From Nostoc sp. 'Peltigera membranacea cyanobiont' 210A (GTDB taxonomy: Bacteria > Cyanobacteriota > Cyanobacteriia > Cyanobacteriales > Nostocaceae): DNA of 33,736 nt. How positions within the stretch are numbered: position 1 is the stretch's first letter; each line of letters starts with the position of its first letter. The notes beneath the pieces were generated by a model. It searched no databases, had not been told where the DNA came from, and worked only from the letters and a program-made list of their open reading frames with translations. The position numbers and the translations under genes were made by a program. This document shows positions 1-8,115 of this stretch, in pieces. The stretch spans positions 25,988 to 59,723 of the forward strand of contig NZ_NOLJ01000015.1 in the NCBI RefSeq assembly GCF_002246015.1, written 5' to 3'.

Positions 1-362
1 GGGCAGGTAGGTGAGGTGGTCACTGAGCGTAGTCGTTGGCGCAGCCTCTCGTAGAGAAGTGAGGCAGGGGGCAGAAGGAAAGAATTATGATTGAGTTACC
101 TACTGGGGATTGGGAAGATTGGAATGGGGATTCAGACCCCAACCAATTCTTAAAAAATTTCTTCCCCAGTACCCAGTAACCAGTCCCCAGTCCCCAGTCC
201 CTCTTTCATGCTTGGCTAATTGGGGAATCCTGGGCGCGACCCGTTGAAGAAAAATTCAGAAATTCCAACTTTACTGAAGGATTGTAAATAGGTCTAGCAA
301 AATAATTGCATTTGTCATAACTTTATAGTTATAGAACTATTGATTAGAACGCCTCATTACTC
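1..362. repeat. Spacer upstream of acsF with heptamer repeats
   Basis: No gene is visible in this stretch. Positions about 164-201 hold degenerate tandem CCCCAGT/ACCCAGT units, the short tandem repeat type scattered through Nostoc and Anabaena genomes. Positions about 15-70 resemble the dispersed repeat containing GTCACTGAGCG. The last 80 bases before the acsF ATG are AT-rich and probably hold its promoter, but no confident -10/-35 pair was identified. Confidence 0.6.
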
Positions 363-1418
363 ATGGTTAACACCCTACCCAAGCCAGAAATCAAAACCCC
401 CAGCAAAGAAACCGTACTCACCCCCCGGTTTTACACTACAGATTTTGAAACCGCAGCCAAACTGGATTTGTCTGCCCAGGAAACGGAGTTGCAGGCGATG
501 TTGACAGAAATGCGGACAGACTACAACCGCCACCATTTTGTTCGCGATGAAGCGTTTGAGCAGTCTTGGGAACACATTGACGGTGAAGCAAGGCAGGCGT
601 TTATAGAGTATTTGGAACGTTCTTGCATTTCTGAGTTTTCCGGCTTCTTGCTATTCAAGGAATTATCCCGCAAGCTAAAAAATCGCAGTCCAGTGCTAGC
701 GGAAATATTTCAAATGATGGCACGTGATGAAGCCCGCCATGCTGGATTCCTCAACAAAGCCATGGCCGATTTTAAACTCTCCCTTGATTTAGGCACTGTT
801 ACCAAAACCCGCACTTATACATTTTTCCCGATTGAATGGGTACTTTACACCGTCTACCTCTCAGAAAAAATCGGCTACTGGCGTTACATTATTATTTTCA
901 GGCATCTAGAAAAGCACCCGGAAAACCAGTTTTACCCGATATTCCGCTACTTTGAGAGCTGGTGTCAGGACGAAAACCGCCACGGGGACATATTCAAAGC
1001 ATTATTGCGTTCTCAACCGCAACTTTGGAACACCTGGAAATCTAGGCTATGGAGTCGCTTTTTCTTGCTATCAGTATTTGCTACTCATACCCTGACAGTT
1101 CATGAACGTTCCGGGTTCTACAAATCATTGGGACTTGATGCCACAGAATTTGATATCCAAGTTGTCCGCAACACCAATGAAACCGCAGGACGGGCTTTTC
1201 CTGTAATGTTGAATACCGAACATCCCAAGTTTTTCCCACGTCTGCAACGCTGTGCTGGTTACAACTTGAAAATTGCAGAGATTGAAGGCAGTTATAATCC
1301 GAAATTGGTAAAGCTAATTCGCAAACTACCTTTGATTGCAGCAATTGTTTGGAATCTGCTGTTAATTTACCTCATCAAACCAATTGATACTGAAGCCCTG
1401 CGGGGAAAGGTTCGTTAG
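363..1418 (+). CDS. acsF: Mg-protoporphyrin IX monomethyl ester (oxidative) cyclase, AcsF
   Basis: This is the membrane-associated diiron oxygenase that forms the isocyclic E ring, turning Mg-protoporphyrin IX monomethyl ester into divinyl protochlorophyllide in chlorophyll synthesis. The 351-residue length fits the family (about 350-360). Visible signatures are the diiron ligand motifs DEARH (residues 122-126) and DENRH (203-207), preceded by acidic residues E91 and E100, and the N-terminal LTPRFYTTDF segment. A hydrophobic stretch near the C-terminus (about 325-340) would suit membrane association. Cyanobacteria often carry two paralogues, one for full aeration and one for low oxygen. This copy stands alone, without the heme oxygenase and hemN genes that usually accompany the low-oxygen form, but sequence alone does not settle which it is. 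Confidence 0.93.
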   Translation: MVNTLPKPEIKTPSKETVLTPRFYTTDFETAAKLDLSAQETELQAMLTEMRTDYNRHHFVRDEAFEQSWEHIDGEARQAFIEYLERSCISEFSGFLLFKELSRKLKNRSPVLAEIFQMMARDEARHAGFLNKAMADFKLSLDLGTVTKTRTYTFFPIEWVLYTVYLSEKIGYWRYIIIFRHLEKHPENQFYPIFRYFESWCQDENRHGDIFKALLRSQPQLWNTWKSRLWSRFFLLSVFATHTLTVHERSGFYKSLGLDATEFDIQVVRNTNETAGRAFPVMLNTEHPKFFPRLQRCAGYNLKIAEIEGSYNPKLVKLIRKLPLIAAIVWNLLLIYLIKPIDTEALRGKVR

Positions 1419-1428
1419 CTATTTATTA

Positions 1429-1491
1429 GACATCTGCTGGTGAAATTAACTATGCGTTATTCAGAACGCATAGTTAATTTCACCAGATGTC
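1429..1491. repeat. Long near-perfect inverted repeat after acsF
   Basis: The left arm (1429-1458) and right arm (1465-1491) pair over 27 bases around a 6-base loop ATTCAG. The only flaw is a 3-base CTG insertion in the left arm. It begins 11 bases after the acsF stop. There is no T-run after it, so a classical intrinsic terminator is unlikely. It may end or stabilise the acsF transcript, or be a palindromic mobile-element relic. Confidence 0.85.
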
Positions 1492-1649
1492 AATTCTTGA
1501 ATATTCGGGTAGCTGAATAATGACAAAACTAGACTAAAGTCTATACATAAGGATGTCAATAAAATAGTTAAATTTTTGTATATATATAATCGTGGAATGC
1601 AATAGATAAGAGGTTCACTAATTAATCTAGAAAATGTAGGAATTGAGAG

Positions 1650-3053
1650 ATGAGCGACATTAAAAGACAAGCCGCTTTGCCTTTACCCACATGGAAGCGA
1701 CCCAACACAGGAACATCAAATTTTACGAATCCATCGCTTGTCTCATCCAATATTCCCACATTGGCCAATCCAACACGCGGTTTTGGTTTACGAACAAATA
1801 ATAATACTCCACTCGATACAGTCATGGAAGTGGCAGGCGACCTTCAAAAAGCCTCACCTGCTAATGAGCAATTATTAGAACCAGAAGCTATCAAAGAAAA
1901 ACCTTTTGTTCACGACATTAGTCGCATATCTTTGCATCGTCCACAGCCGCAACTTATAGGTAGCCAGCCAAAAGACCAGTATGAGCAATCATCTGACCAG
2001 ATTATGCTTTTACCTAGACCTAAGTCAAATATAAATATTGGTGGAATAGATTCACATATAGTACAACGAGAATGTGCAGATTGTGAGCAAGAAAAAGAAG
2101 AAGTACAAACCGAGTTGTCGCTACAACGCGTTAGCGATCGCAGCGTTCAGACCCAAGACAATATTGAAAGTCAGTTAAATAATAGTAAGGGTGGAGGAAG
2201 CCCGTTATCTCCAGAAGTGCGAGACTTTATGGAACCACGCTTTGGTAGTGAATTCGACGATGTGCGAGTACATACTGACTCCAATGCTACGCAGATGAGT
2301 AAGTCGTTGGGAGCGCAAGCCTTTACTCATGGTAGTGATGTTTACTTTAGCGCCGAGAAATCACCTGGTAATAACGAGTTGACAGCCCATGAGTTAACCC
2401 ATGTGGTACAGCAGACAGGCAAAGTGCAGAAACAAAGCGATGCATCTACAGCACCAACCCCTGTTGAACAGACATCTAGTGGTATGCCGCCCAAAAAAGG
2501 GACAACTAAAATTGACAAAAAGAATGCCACAATTACTGCTTCGGGAAAAAATATTACAGAAGCAATTACAAACTTAACATCACAAGGAAAGGGCGAAGCG
2601 GGCAGTGTTACTTGTGCCCCCACAAAAGATGTCAAAACTTACCAAGCAGAAGATAAATCCGATGAAATTGTCTACGAGGCAGATGTCTTAGTAACAGAAA
2701 CTAAGGCAATGCCCGTCTGGACTGAACTCGACCAACAATGCGAACCTGTTAAAAAAGAATGGGCAAGGTTTTATAGCGCTCTTGATACACATGAGAATGG
2801 GCACATTAGTATTGACGAGAAGGCTTTTAAAGATTTACACAAAAAGCTTCTTGGCAAAACAATCTCAGCATCTGACAAGATTTTTAACGATACTTACGCC
2901 CAAGCAAATACTGATAACAATGCCTACGACACCACAACGAGACACGGCCTCACTCAAGGTACAGGAGTAACTCCGGTACAGTGCGGCCCAGAAAAAGTTT
3001 CTCAAAGTGGAGATGAATCGGATGCAAAGGTAGAGGTTCAAACTCAAAAATAG
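1650..3053 (+). CDS. DUF4157 (eCIS core domain) - DUF922 protein with two HExxH-type motifs
   Basis: A 467-residue protein with no signal peptide. The N-terminal 180 residues are low in structure and contain a CADC pair (C142, C145) followed by an acidic stretch, a hallmark often found ahead of DUF4157. The DUF4157 domain (about 183-256) has the HELTH zinc-protease motif at 247-251. A Pro/Thr/Lys-rich linker (260-285) leads to a C-terminal domain with HENGH at 381-385 and YDTTTRHGLTQG at 426-437, the pattern of DUF922, a predicted Zn-dependent protease family. DUF4157 is known to be enriched in cargo of extracellular contractile injection systems, so an exported effector is a reasonable inference. 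No other eCIS gene lies in the window. The start is supported by AGGA about 10 bases upstream. Domain calls are by motif. Confidence 0.82.
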   Translation: MSDIKRQAALPLPTWKRPNTGTSNFTNPSLVSSNIPTLANPTRGFGLRTNNNTPLDTVMEVAGDLQKASPANEQLLEPEAIKEKPFVHDISRISLHRPQPQLIGSQPKDQYEQSSDQIMLLPRPKSNINIGGIDSHIVQRECADCEQEKEEVQTELSLQRVSDRSVQTQDNIESQLNNSKGGGSPLSPEVRDFMEPRFGSEFDDVRVHTDSNATQMSKSLGAQAFTHGSDVYFSAEKSPGNNELTAHELTHVVQQTGKVQKQSDASTAPTPVEQTSSGMPPKKGTTKIDKKNATITASGKNITEAITNLTSQGKGEAGSVTCAPTKDVKTYQAEDKSDEIVYEADVLVTETKAMPVWTELDQQCEPVKKEWARFYSALDTHENGHISIDEKAFKDLHKKLLGKTISASDKIFNDTYAQANTDNNAYDTTTRHGLTQGTGVTPVQCGPEKVSQSGDESDAKVEVQTQK

Positions 3054-3421
3054 AGGCGAAAACACCATAATGCAAACCGGTTAATAATTTTCGCGTTTAC
3101 ACTGTTTGGACTCACATAGAGAAATTATAAAAAGAACGCCGAACGATACGGAAGCCACTTGGTTTGATTACAGTGCAAGAAGTGTCAACGGCGAATTTAT
3201 GCACAAGGTGCTTGATTCTTCTGACTGTCTGTGATAGTTTTCTTTTTACAAACCATAAAATACTGTAAATTTATCAAGATGCCGTTGTTTGTGATTTTCG
3301 TTAACCTAGTTGCAAGGATTTGAAGTTAAGAATAAATAGCTAATCTATCGAGATTATTTATTGCAGGTATAAGATTGCGAACCAACGAACTAGAAATTAA
3401 TCTCTTAGCCAGGGCAACCTT
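3054..3421. other. Spacer, no gene seen
   Basis: This 368-base stretch separates the DUF4157 gene from the oxidoreductase. It is AT-rich with stops in all frames examined. No RNA gene or clear terminator hairpin was recognised. It probably holds the promoter of the following gene run. Confidence 0.5.
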
Positions 3422-4369
3422 ATGAGCAAAATACGTGCTGTGATTGTTGATCCCAATGTGCCGGGGCGTTTGGCACTAAGTGAAGTAACTGCACCAAAGC
3501 CCGCCCCAGATGAAGCTCTAGTGCGGGTAGCGGCAATTTCCCTGAATCGGGGAGAGATAAAACGTTCAACCACTGCTGAGGCTGGTTGGCAACCTGGTTG
3601 GGACTTAGCAGGCGTAGTGGAAATTCCCGCCGCCGATGGTTCGGGGCCTCCCCTTGGAGCGCGTGTAGTTGGCTTGCGCCGCGCCGGTGCTTGGGCAGAA
3701 CTCGTTTCTGTTCCTACTAATGCCTTAGCAGTAGTGCCGCCATCGGTATCTTTTGCTCAAGCTGCCACACTGCCTGTAGCGGGTTTAACTGCATACCATG
3801 CGGTGTTAAAAGGTGGTTCACTTTTGGGTCGGACAGTTTTGGTTACAGGTGCATCAGGAGGCGTTGGTTACTTCGCTATCCAATTGGCGCAACTGTCAGG
3901 AGCGCAAGTTGTGGCACATATTCGTCAAGCTGGCTATGAAACTCTAGTTAGAGAAGCAGGAGCGCAATCGGTGGTGATTGGCGAAGACCTCTCACCCGCC
4001 AGCGAGTACGGCCCCTACGATCTAATTGTAGAGTCAGTGGGTGGCAAGACTTTGGGGATAGCCCTTGGCTTACTGGCGCAGGATGGAAAAACTGTGCTGT
4101 ATGGAGTATCTGGGGGATCTGAAGTGACATTCAACGCGGCTCAATTTTTTGGGACTGGTAGCGTCAGCCTGTATGGTTTACGTCTGTTCGATGAATTGAG
4201 ATTTGAATCAGCAGCAGTCGGTCTAAAACGGCTTTTGAGTCTAGTAGAAGCAGGTGAGTTACGTCCTCACATTGACTTAGAAGCTTCTTGGACAGAAATA
4301 GCTGACGTGGCACAACAACTACTTGATAGGCGTTTTCCTGGCAAAGCTGTGTTGCACATTTCCAATTGA
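3422..4369 (+). CDS. Zinc-binding-dehydrogenase-fold (quinone oxidoreductase-like) MDR protein
   Basis: A 315-residue medium-chain dehydrogenase/reductase, probably an NADPH-dependent oxidoreductase acting on quinones or enones. The N-terminal GroES-like half includes the LNRGEIK segment (41-47), where quinone oxidoreductases have NxxD. The Rossmann nucleotide site is GASGGVGYFA at 143-152. The cysteine and histidine ligands of zinc-dependent alcohol dehydrogenases are absent, so it belongs with the zinc-free quinone oxidoreductase group despite the usual family name. It opens a run of plus-strand genes with short gaps; the next start is only 15 bases downstream. The true substrate cannot be read from the sequence. 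Confidence 0.85.
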   Translation: MSKIRAVIVDPNVPGRLALSEVTAPKPAPDEALVRVAAISLNRGEIKRSTTAEAGWQPGWDLAGVVEIPAADGSGPPLGARVVGLRRAGAWAELVSVPTNALAVVPPSVSFAQAATLPVAGLTAYHAVLKGGSLLGRTVLVTGASGGVGYFAIQLAQLSGAQVVAHIRQAGYETLVREAGAQSVVIGEDLSPASEYGPYDLIVESVGGKTLGIALGLLAQDGKTVLYGVSGGSEVTFNAAQFFGTGSVSLYGLRLFDELRFESAAVGLKRLLSLVEAGELRPHIDLEASWTEIADVAQQLLDRRFPGKAVLHISN

Positions 4370-4384
4370 GCGATCGCAGATGGT

Positions 4385-4732
4385 ATGAGGGATAGTACTG
4401 AATTCTGGTTCAAACTAGATCGGCTTGTAGCCCTTAGTAATCTCAAGATAGATCGCCCAAAAGGGACATCACATCCACGTTATCCATCCTTTGTTTATCC
4501 GTTGGACTATGGATACTTGGAAAACACTCGCTCTGGAGATGGAGCCGATATTGATGTCTGGATAGGTAGTTTGTCTAGCAAAAAAGTTACCGCCGTCATT
4601 TGTAGTGTTGACTTGGAAAAGCGGGATGCAGAAATCAAAATACTTCTGGGCTGCACTTCTGAGGAAAATCAAGCCATCTTGGATATCCAGAATATAGGCT
4701 CTCAATCAGCAATATTATTGGTTCGCAAATAA
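4385..4732 (+). CDS. Short inorganic pyrophosphatase-like protein
   Basis: A 115-residue protein whose first half carries the soluble family I pyrophosphatase signature: DRPKG near residue 24, then YPLDYGYLENT followed by GDGADIDVW, matching the family pattern YPxNYGF...DGDPLDVLV. Canonical bacterial enzymes are about 165-180 residues, so this is a short version lacking much of the C-terminal barrel and one or more metal-binding acidic positions. Short homologues are known elsewhere, so it is not necessarily a fragment. It sits 15 bases after the oxidoreductase and 29 before the SDR gene, suggesting co-transcription. Pyrophosphatase activity is uncertain. Confidence 0.7.
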   Translation: MRDSTEFWFKLDRLVALSNLKIDRPKGTSHPRYPSFVYPLDYGYLENTRSGDGADIDVWIGSLSSKKVTAVICSVDLEKRDAEIKILLGCTSEENQAILDIQNIGSQSAILLVRK

Positions 4733-4761
4733 ATTAATTACATTTTCGAGGGTAAGTTTGT

Positions 4762-5562
4762 ATGAGCTTAGAACTAAAACTATCAGGTAAAACAGCGATC
4801 GTTACAGGAGGGAGTGCGGGAATTGGATTAGCTACCGCCAAAGCACTTTATAGTGAGGGTGTGAATGTTGCGATCGCAGCCCGCAATCAAGAAAGACTAG
4901 AAAATTCAGTAGCTGCCATCCAGTCTCTACCAACTCCTGGTGCTAAAGTTATTGCCATCAGCGCTGATTTAACTAAAGCAGAGGATGTTGAGAAAGTTGT
5001 CTCGACAACATTAGCCCAATTTAATCAGATTGATATCTTGATTAACAATGCAGGTTCAGCCCGTGCTGGATCTTTCTTAGAATCCACTGATGATTTATTT
5101 TTGGATGCTTGGAACTTAAAATTATTAGGCTATATCCGCTTAGTTAGAGCCGTCGTTCCCCATCAAAAAAGTCGCGGTGATGGGCGGATTGTCAATATAG
5201 TCGGCGGTGCAGGACGGACACCTCGCCCTAACTTTCTAGCTGGTGGTACAAGTAATGCTGCTTTGCTGAACTTCACAAAGGGCATTTCTAAAGAGCTAGC
5301 CGAGTACAAGATTCGCATTAACGCTATCTCTCCTGGTGCTACAGCTACTGAGCGTGCTGAGACTTTAGCGCGGCAAAATGCTCAAGCGCAAGGCATCACC
5401 GTTGAGCAAGAAAAGGCACAAAATATCCAAAGTATTCCTTTAAAAAGAATCGCCCAGCCAGAAGAAATTGCCGCGCTGGCGCTATTTTTGGTGTCCGATC
5501 TTGCTGCATCGATTACAGGAACAGAGATTATCGTTGATGGCGGATCTACCCCTGGTGTTTAG
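4762..5562 (+). CDS. SDR family protein lacking the catalytic Tyr/Lys
   Basis: A 266-residue short-chain dehydrogenase/reductase. The cofactor side is intact: TGGSAGIG at 15-22, NNAG at 95-98, and the structural Asn at about 118. The active site is not canonical. Where SDRs have YxxSK, this protein reads GGTSN (161-165), so Tyr is Gly and Lys is Asn. The catalytic Ser position in VNIVGGAG (144-151) is Gly. The fold-defining PG motif follows at 191-192. It may bind NAD(P) without classical oxidoreductase chemistry, or use a different mechanism. The same GGTSNAALLNFTK pattern seems to occur in a divergent SDR subgroup, so this is probably a family trait rather than decay. It lies between the pyrophosphatase-like and TauD-type genes. 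Confidence 0.85.
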   Translation: MSLELKLSGKTAIVTGGSAGIGLATAKALYSEGVNVAIAARNQERLENSVAAIQSLPTPGAKVIAISADLTKAEDVEKVVSTTLAQFNQIDILINNAGSARAGSFLESTDDLFLDAWNLKLLGYIRLVRAVVPHQKSRGDGRIVNIVGGAGRTPRPNFLAGGTSNAALLNFTKGISKELAEYKIRINAISPGATATERAETLARQNAQAQGITVEQEKAQNIQSIPLKRIAQPEEIAALALFLVSDLAASITGTEIIVDGGSTPGV

Positions 5563-5563
5563 T

Positions 5564-5596
5564 AGACGCGATGAATCAGACGCGATGAATCGCGTC
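5564..5596. repeat. Tandem 14-mer forming a palindrome
   Basis: AGACGCGATGAATC occurs twice in tandem (5564-5577 and 5578-5591). The second copy continues into GCGTC, making a hairpin (GACGCGAT, loop GA, ATCGCGTC) at 5579-5596. It lies between the SDR stop and the dioxygenase start. Related palindromes occur at 7295-7316 and 14403-14475; the family is a dispersed Nostocales repeat. Confidence 0.8.
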
Positions 5597-5638
5597 TCTA
5601 CAATTTGTCAAAACATAAACTTCTTGGAGAGAAAAACA

Positions 5639-6553
5639 ATGGGTTCTCAATACTTTGATATCAAACCAGTTGCAGGACGTATCGGGGCTGAAATTATTGG
5701 TGTTAATCTGAGTTCTAATCTCAGCGATGACATCATCAGTGATATTCGCAAGACTCTAGTCAAATACAAAGTGATCTTTTTCCGTGGTCAGCAACAGCTC
5801 GATGCTGATGGACAGGTTGCTTTCGCTCGTCGTTTTGGTGAAGTCACTACAGCCCACCCTACTGTACCATCGCTGCCAGAAAATCCAGAAGTCTTAGACC
5901 TGAATTATGGTCGTACCACTTCCCGCGCCAATAGCTGGCATACCGATGTGACATTTGTAGACCGTCCTCCTCTCGGTTCCGTCTTACGAGCGCTTGATAT
6001 TCCCCCAACTGGTGGCGATACAATCTGGGCAAACTCCGTGACTGCATACCAAGATTTACCTATCCATTTGCGTAATCTTGCAGATCAACTTTGGGCAGTA
6101 CATAGCAACAAATACGATTATGCTACTGCATTTGACCTACCTGAAGATGCCAAAGCTTACCGCGCTGTCTTTACCTCGACTGTATACGAGACTCTGCACC
6201 CAGTTGTACGCATCCATCCCGAATCTGGGGAGCGGGGACTATTCATCGGCGGATTTGTGCGCCAGTTCCGTGGCTTATCAACAACTGAATCCGATGACAT
6301 TCTGCGGCTGTTGCAAGCATACATCACACGTCCTGAGAACACAGTCCGGTGGCGTTGGCAAGTTGGTGACGTAGCCTTTTGGGATAATCGGGCTACTCAA
6401 CATTATGCGATCGCTGATTACGGCGATCAGCCCCGCCATGTTCAACGAGTGACAATTGTCGGCGACCTCCCCGTTGGCATCAATGGTAAACAAAGTGAGG
6501 CTATCAAGGGAGATGCTTCTGAGTACAATCGGCGTCAGGCGGTGACTGCATAA
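5639..6553 (+). CDS. TauD/TfdA family Fe(II)/2-oxoglutarate dioxygenase
   Basis: A 304-residue enzyme that would oxidise its substrate with O2 and 2-oxoglutarate, releasing succinate and CO2. In TauD proper, taurine is split to aminoacetaldehyde and sulfite. The iron facial triad is visible as HTD (H101, D103) and H255 in NRATQHYAIADY, with R270 (RVTIVGD context) as the likely 2-oxoglutarate anchor. The ATG at 5639 is chosen over the upstream in-frame start at 5468, because 5468 lies inside the SDR gene. A GGAGAG ribosome site precedes 5639 and the encoded MGSQYFDIKPVAGRIGAEI is the typical family N-terminus. It sits in a run with a flavin monooxygenase remnant and a TauE/SafE permease, which suggests organosulfur use. 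The actual substrate is unknown. Confidence 0.9.
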   Translation: MGSQYFDIKPVAGRIGAEIIGVNLSSNLSDDIISDIRKTLVKYKVIFFRGQQQLDADGQVAFARRFGEVTTAHPTVPSLPENPEVLDLNYGRTTSRANSWHTDVTFVDRPPLGSVLRALDIPPTGGDTIWANSVTAYQDLPIHLRNLADQLWAVHSNKYDYATAFDLPEDAKAYRAVFTSTVYETLHPVVRIHPESGERGLFIGGFVRQFRGLSTTESDDILRLLQAYITRPENTVRWRWQVGDVAFWDNRATQHYAIADYGDQPRHVQRVTIVGDLPVGINGKQSEAIKGDASEYNRRQAVTA

Positions 6554-6558
6554 TACTT

Positions 6559-6600
6559 GGGCATTGGGCATGGAATGTTGCCCAATGCCCTCGGTTTTTC
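6559..6600 (+). terminator. Intrinsic terminator after the TauD-type gene
   Basis: A perfect 12-base stem (GGGCATTGGGCA at 6559-6570, TGCCCAATGCCC at 6579-6590) with an 8-base loop is followed by TCGGTTTTTC. It begins 6 bases past the dioxygenase stop and fits a Rho-independent terminator. The stem resembles the GGGCATTGGGCA repeats common in Nostoc, so a repeat doubling as terminator is possible. Confidence 0.75.
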
Positions 6601-6711
6601 AGCAGCCGAATTGCTTGCTGTCGCAGGAGTGCTTCAGTCCTAATAACTAACATTTTCTTGTTGCAAACAAGAGAACGAAAAAAGCATAAGTACGCCCTCG
6701 CAAATACAAAC

Positions 6712-7267
6712 ATGAGTACAAAAAAACAACTTAAACTCGGAGCATTTTTACCCGGTAGTGGTCATCACGTCGCAGCATGGCGACATCCCAACACCCCGGC
6801 TGATGGAGGGGCTGCTTTCTGGACTAGTGGGTGGCCATGATTTGTCCAAGTATCCCCTAGACGGGCCGCTGCCGGATCTGCCAGATACCAACGGTGGCAA
6901 AAGCCGCTTGCAGTTGATTACCGATCTTGCCCGCAGAGAGAATTTAACAATCCGGCAACTGTATTTGTGGATTGCAGGAGCGCGGGGACATCGAACGATT
7001 CTTGGAACACCAGAACATATTGCCGATCAGTTAGAAGATTGGTTTGTTAATGGTGGGGCTGATGGATTCAACATCATGCCACCCTGGTTGCCTGGAGGTT
7101 TAGATGAATTCGTGGACTTGGTAATTCCCGAACTGCAACGCCGAGGAATATTTCGTACTGAGTATGAAGGTAATACTTTGCGCGAAAATCTTGGTTTGCC
7201 CCGTCCGGTGAACCAGTTCACCACAAAAACTGCTCCTGAACCTGTGAGCGTCGGTTCCTTGGCATAG
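6712..7267 (+). pseudogene. NtaA/SnaA/DszA-type flavin monooxygenase with large internal deletion
   Basis: Both ends of an LLM-class flavin-dependent monooxygenase are present but the middle is gone. The ATG at 6712 encodes the typical N-terminus (LKLGAFLPGSGHHVAAW, then RHPNTPADGG). From about 6800 the reading frame shifts by one, and the other frame gives the family C-terminus: HDLSKYPLDGPLPDLP, GTPEHIADQLEDWF, PPWLPGGLDEFVDLVIPELQ, ending at 7267. Full-length members are about 440 residues; only about 190 remain, so roughly 250 codons are lost, with a frameshift at the junction. The FMN-binding barrel core is missing, so the product cannot be active. The family breaks down organosulfur compounds and aminopolycarboxylates. 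The C-terminal part alone could be translated from an ATG at 6758, but no function is expected. Confidence 0.85.
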
Positions 7268-7294
7268 TAATAATTGATGGATAAATTCCCTGTA

Positions 7295-7316
7295 GAGACG
7301 GCGATTTATCGCGTCT
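7295..7316. repeat. Palindromic repeat of the GACGCGAT family
   Basis: AGACGGCGAT and ATCGCGTCT pair around a TT loop with one bulged base. It lies between the monooxygenase remnant and the HAD gene and is followed by TTTT, so it might end transcripts weakly. It is related to the palindrome at 5579-5596. Confidence 0.6.
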
Positions 7317-7412
7317 TTTGAAGCGACGGCTTTGATTTTCTCAAACTTCATCTGGTTTGTTATTCCAGTGGTTTTAACAATACAATCAAGTCGTCACGAA
7401 TTAATATCAAAT

Positions 7413-8075
7413 ATGCCTTTCTCCGCTATCCTTTTTGATTTAGACGGCACTTTGACAGATCCTAAACTTGGTATCACTCGTTGCATTCAGTATGCTCTAT
7501 CTGAACTCGGTTACAAACCACCGAATGCTGATGAATTAAATTGGTGTATTGGCCCACCACTCAAAGATAGCTTTTCGCAATTACTCAATACCTTGGATGG
7601 CACAGTAATTGAACAGGCTATTTCACTTTATCGTCATCGCTTTGCCACAATTGGATTATTTGAAAATTCCCTTTATCCCCAAATTACGGAAGTTTTAAAA
7701 GCAATTCGTTTTGCTGGTTATAAAACTTTTGTTGCGACTTCTAAACCATATATTTATACTACGCAAATTATTGAATATTTTGGCTTATCCTTGCTTTTTG
7801 ATGGTGTTTATGGTAGCGAACTTGACGGAACGCTGAGTATAAAAGGTGACTTAATTCACCATATTTTATTAACAGAAAAACTTTTATCCTCTACTGTGGT
7901 GATGGTAGGCGATCGCTCACATGACATCATTGGAGCCAAGCGCCATCAAATCGCCTCAATTGGTGTCACCTATGGCTATGGAACTGAGGAGGAATTAAAA
8001 GCTCATGGTGCTGACTTGATTGCCCATTCTCCAAGTGATATTCCCAAATTAATAATTCGTAATGACGCTCGATGA
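7413..8075 (+). CDS. HAD superfamily hydrolase (phosphoglycolate phosphatase-like)
   Basis: A 220-residue HAD phosphatase. Motif I is DLDGT (nucleophile D9, general acid D11), motif II TSK (109-111), motif III Lys is probably K144, and motif IV is GDRSHD (D167, D171). The helical cap between motifs I and II (about 15-85) places it in subfamily IA with Gph/PGP-type phosphatases, which act on phosphoglycolate, pyrophosphate or small sugar phosphates. The ATG at 7413 is preferred to the upstream in-frame start at 7332, because MPFSAILFDLDGT puts the nucleophile at the usual distance from the N-terminus. It shares direction with neighbours but follows a repeat and may have its own promoter. Confidence 0.87.
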   Translation: MPFSAILFDLDGTLTDPKLGITRCIQYALSELGYKPPNADELNWCIGPPLKDSFSQLLNTLDGTVIEQAISLYRHRFATIGLFENSLYPQITEVLKAIRFAGYKTFVATSKPYIYTTQIIEYFGLSLLFDGVYGSELDGTLSIKGDLIHHILLTEKLLSSTVVMVGDRSHDIIGAKRHQIASIGVTYGYGTEEELKAHGADLIAHSPSDIPKLIIRNDAR

Positions 8076-8115
8076 CTCGCTAACGCTGCGCTAACGTAAT
8101 TCGTAATTAAAAATA

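Noticed and set aside
164..201. Short repeated units considered as a CRISPR array
   Set aside because: The units are contiguous heptamers with no unique spacers. Other repeats in the window are palindromic and dispersed, so no CRISPR array is supported.
5468..5638. A 57-codon upstream extension of the TauD-type gene
   Set aside because: It overlaps the SDR coding end and the tandem repeat; the ATG at 5639 has a ribosome site and the family N-terminus.
6758..7267. A 169-residue frame taken as an independent small gene
   Set aside because: Its sequence is the C-terminal third of a flavin monooxygenase and the N-terminal piece lies just upstream in another frame, so it is part of a remnant.
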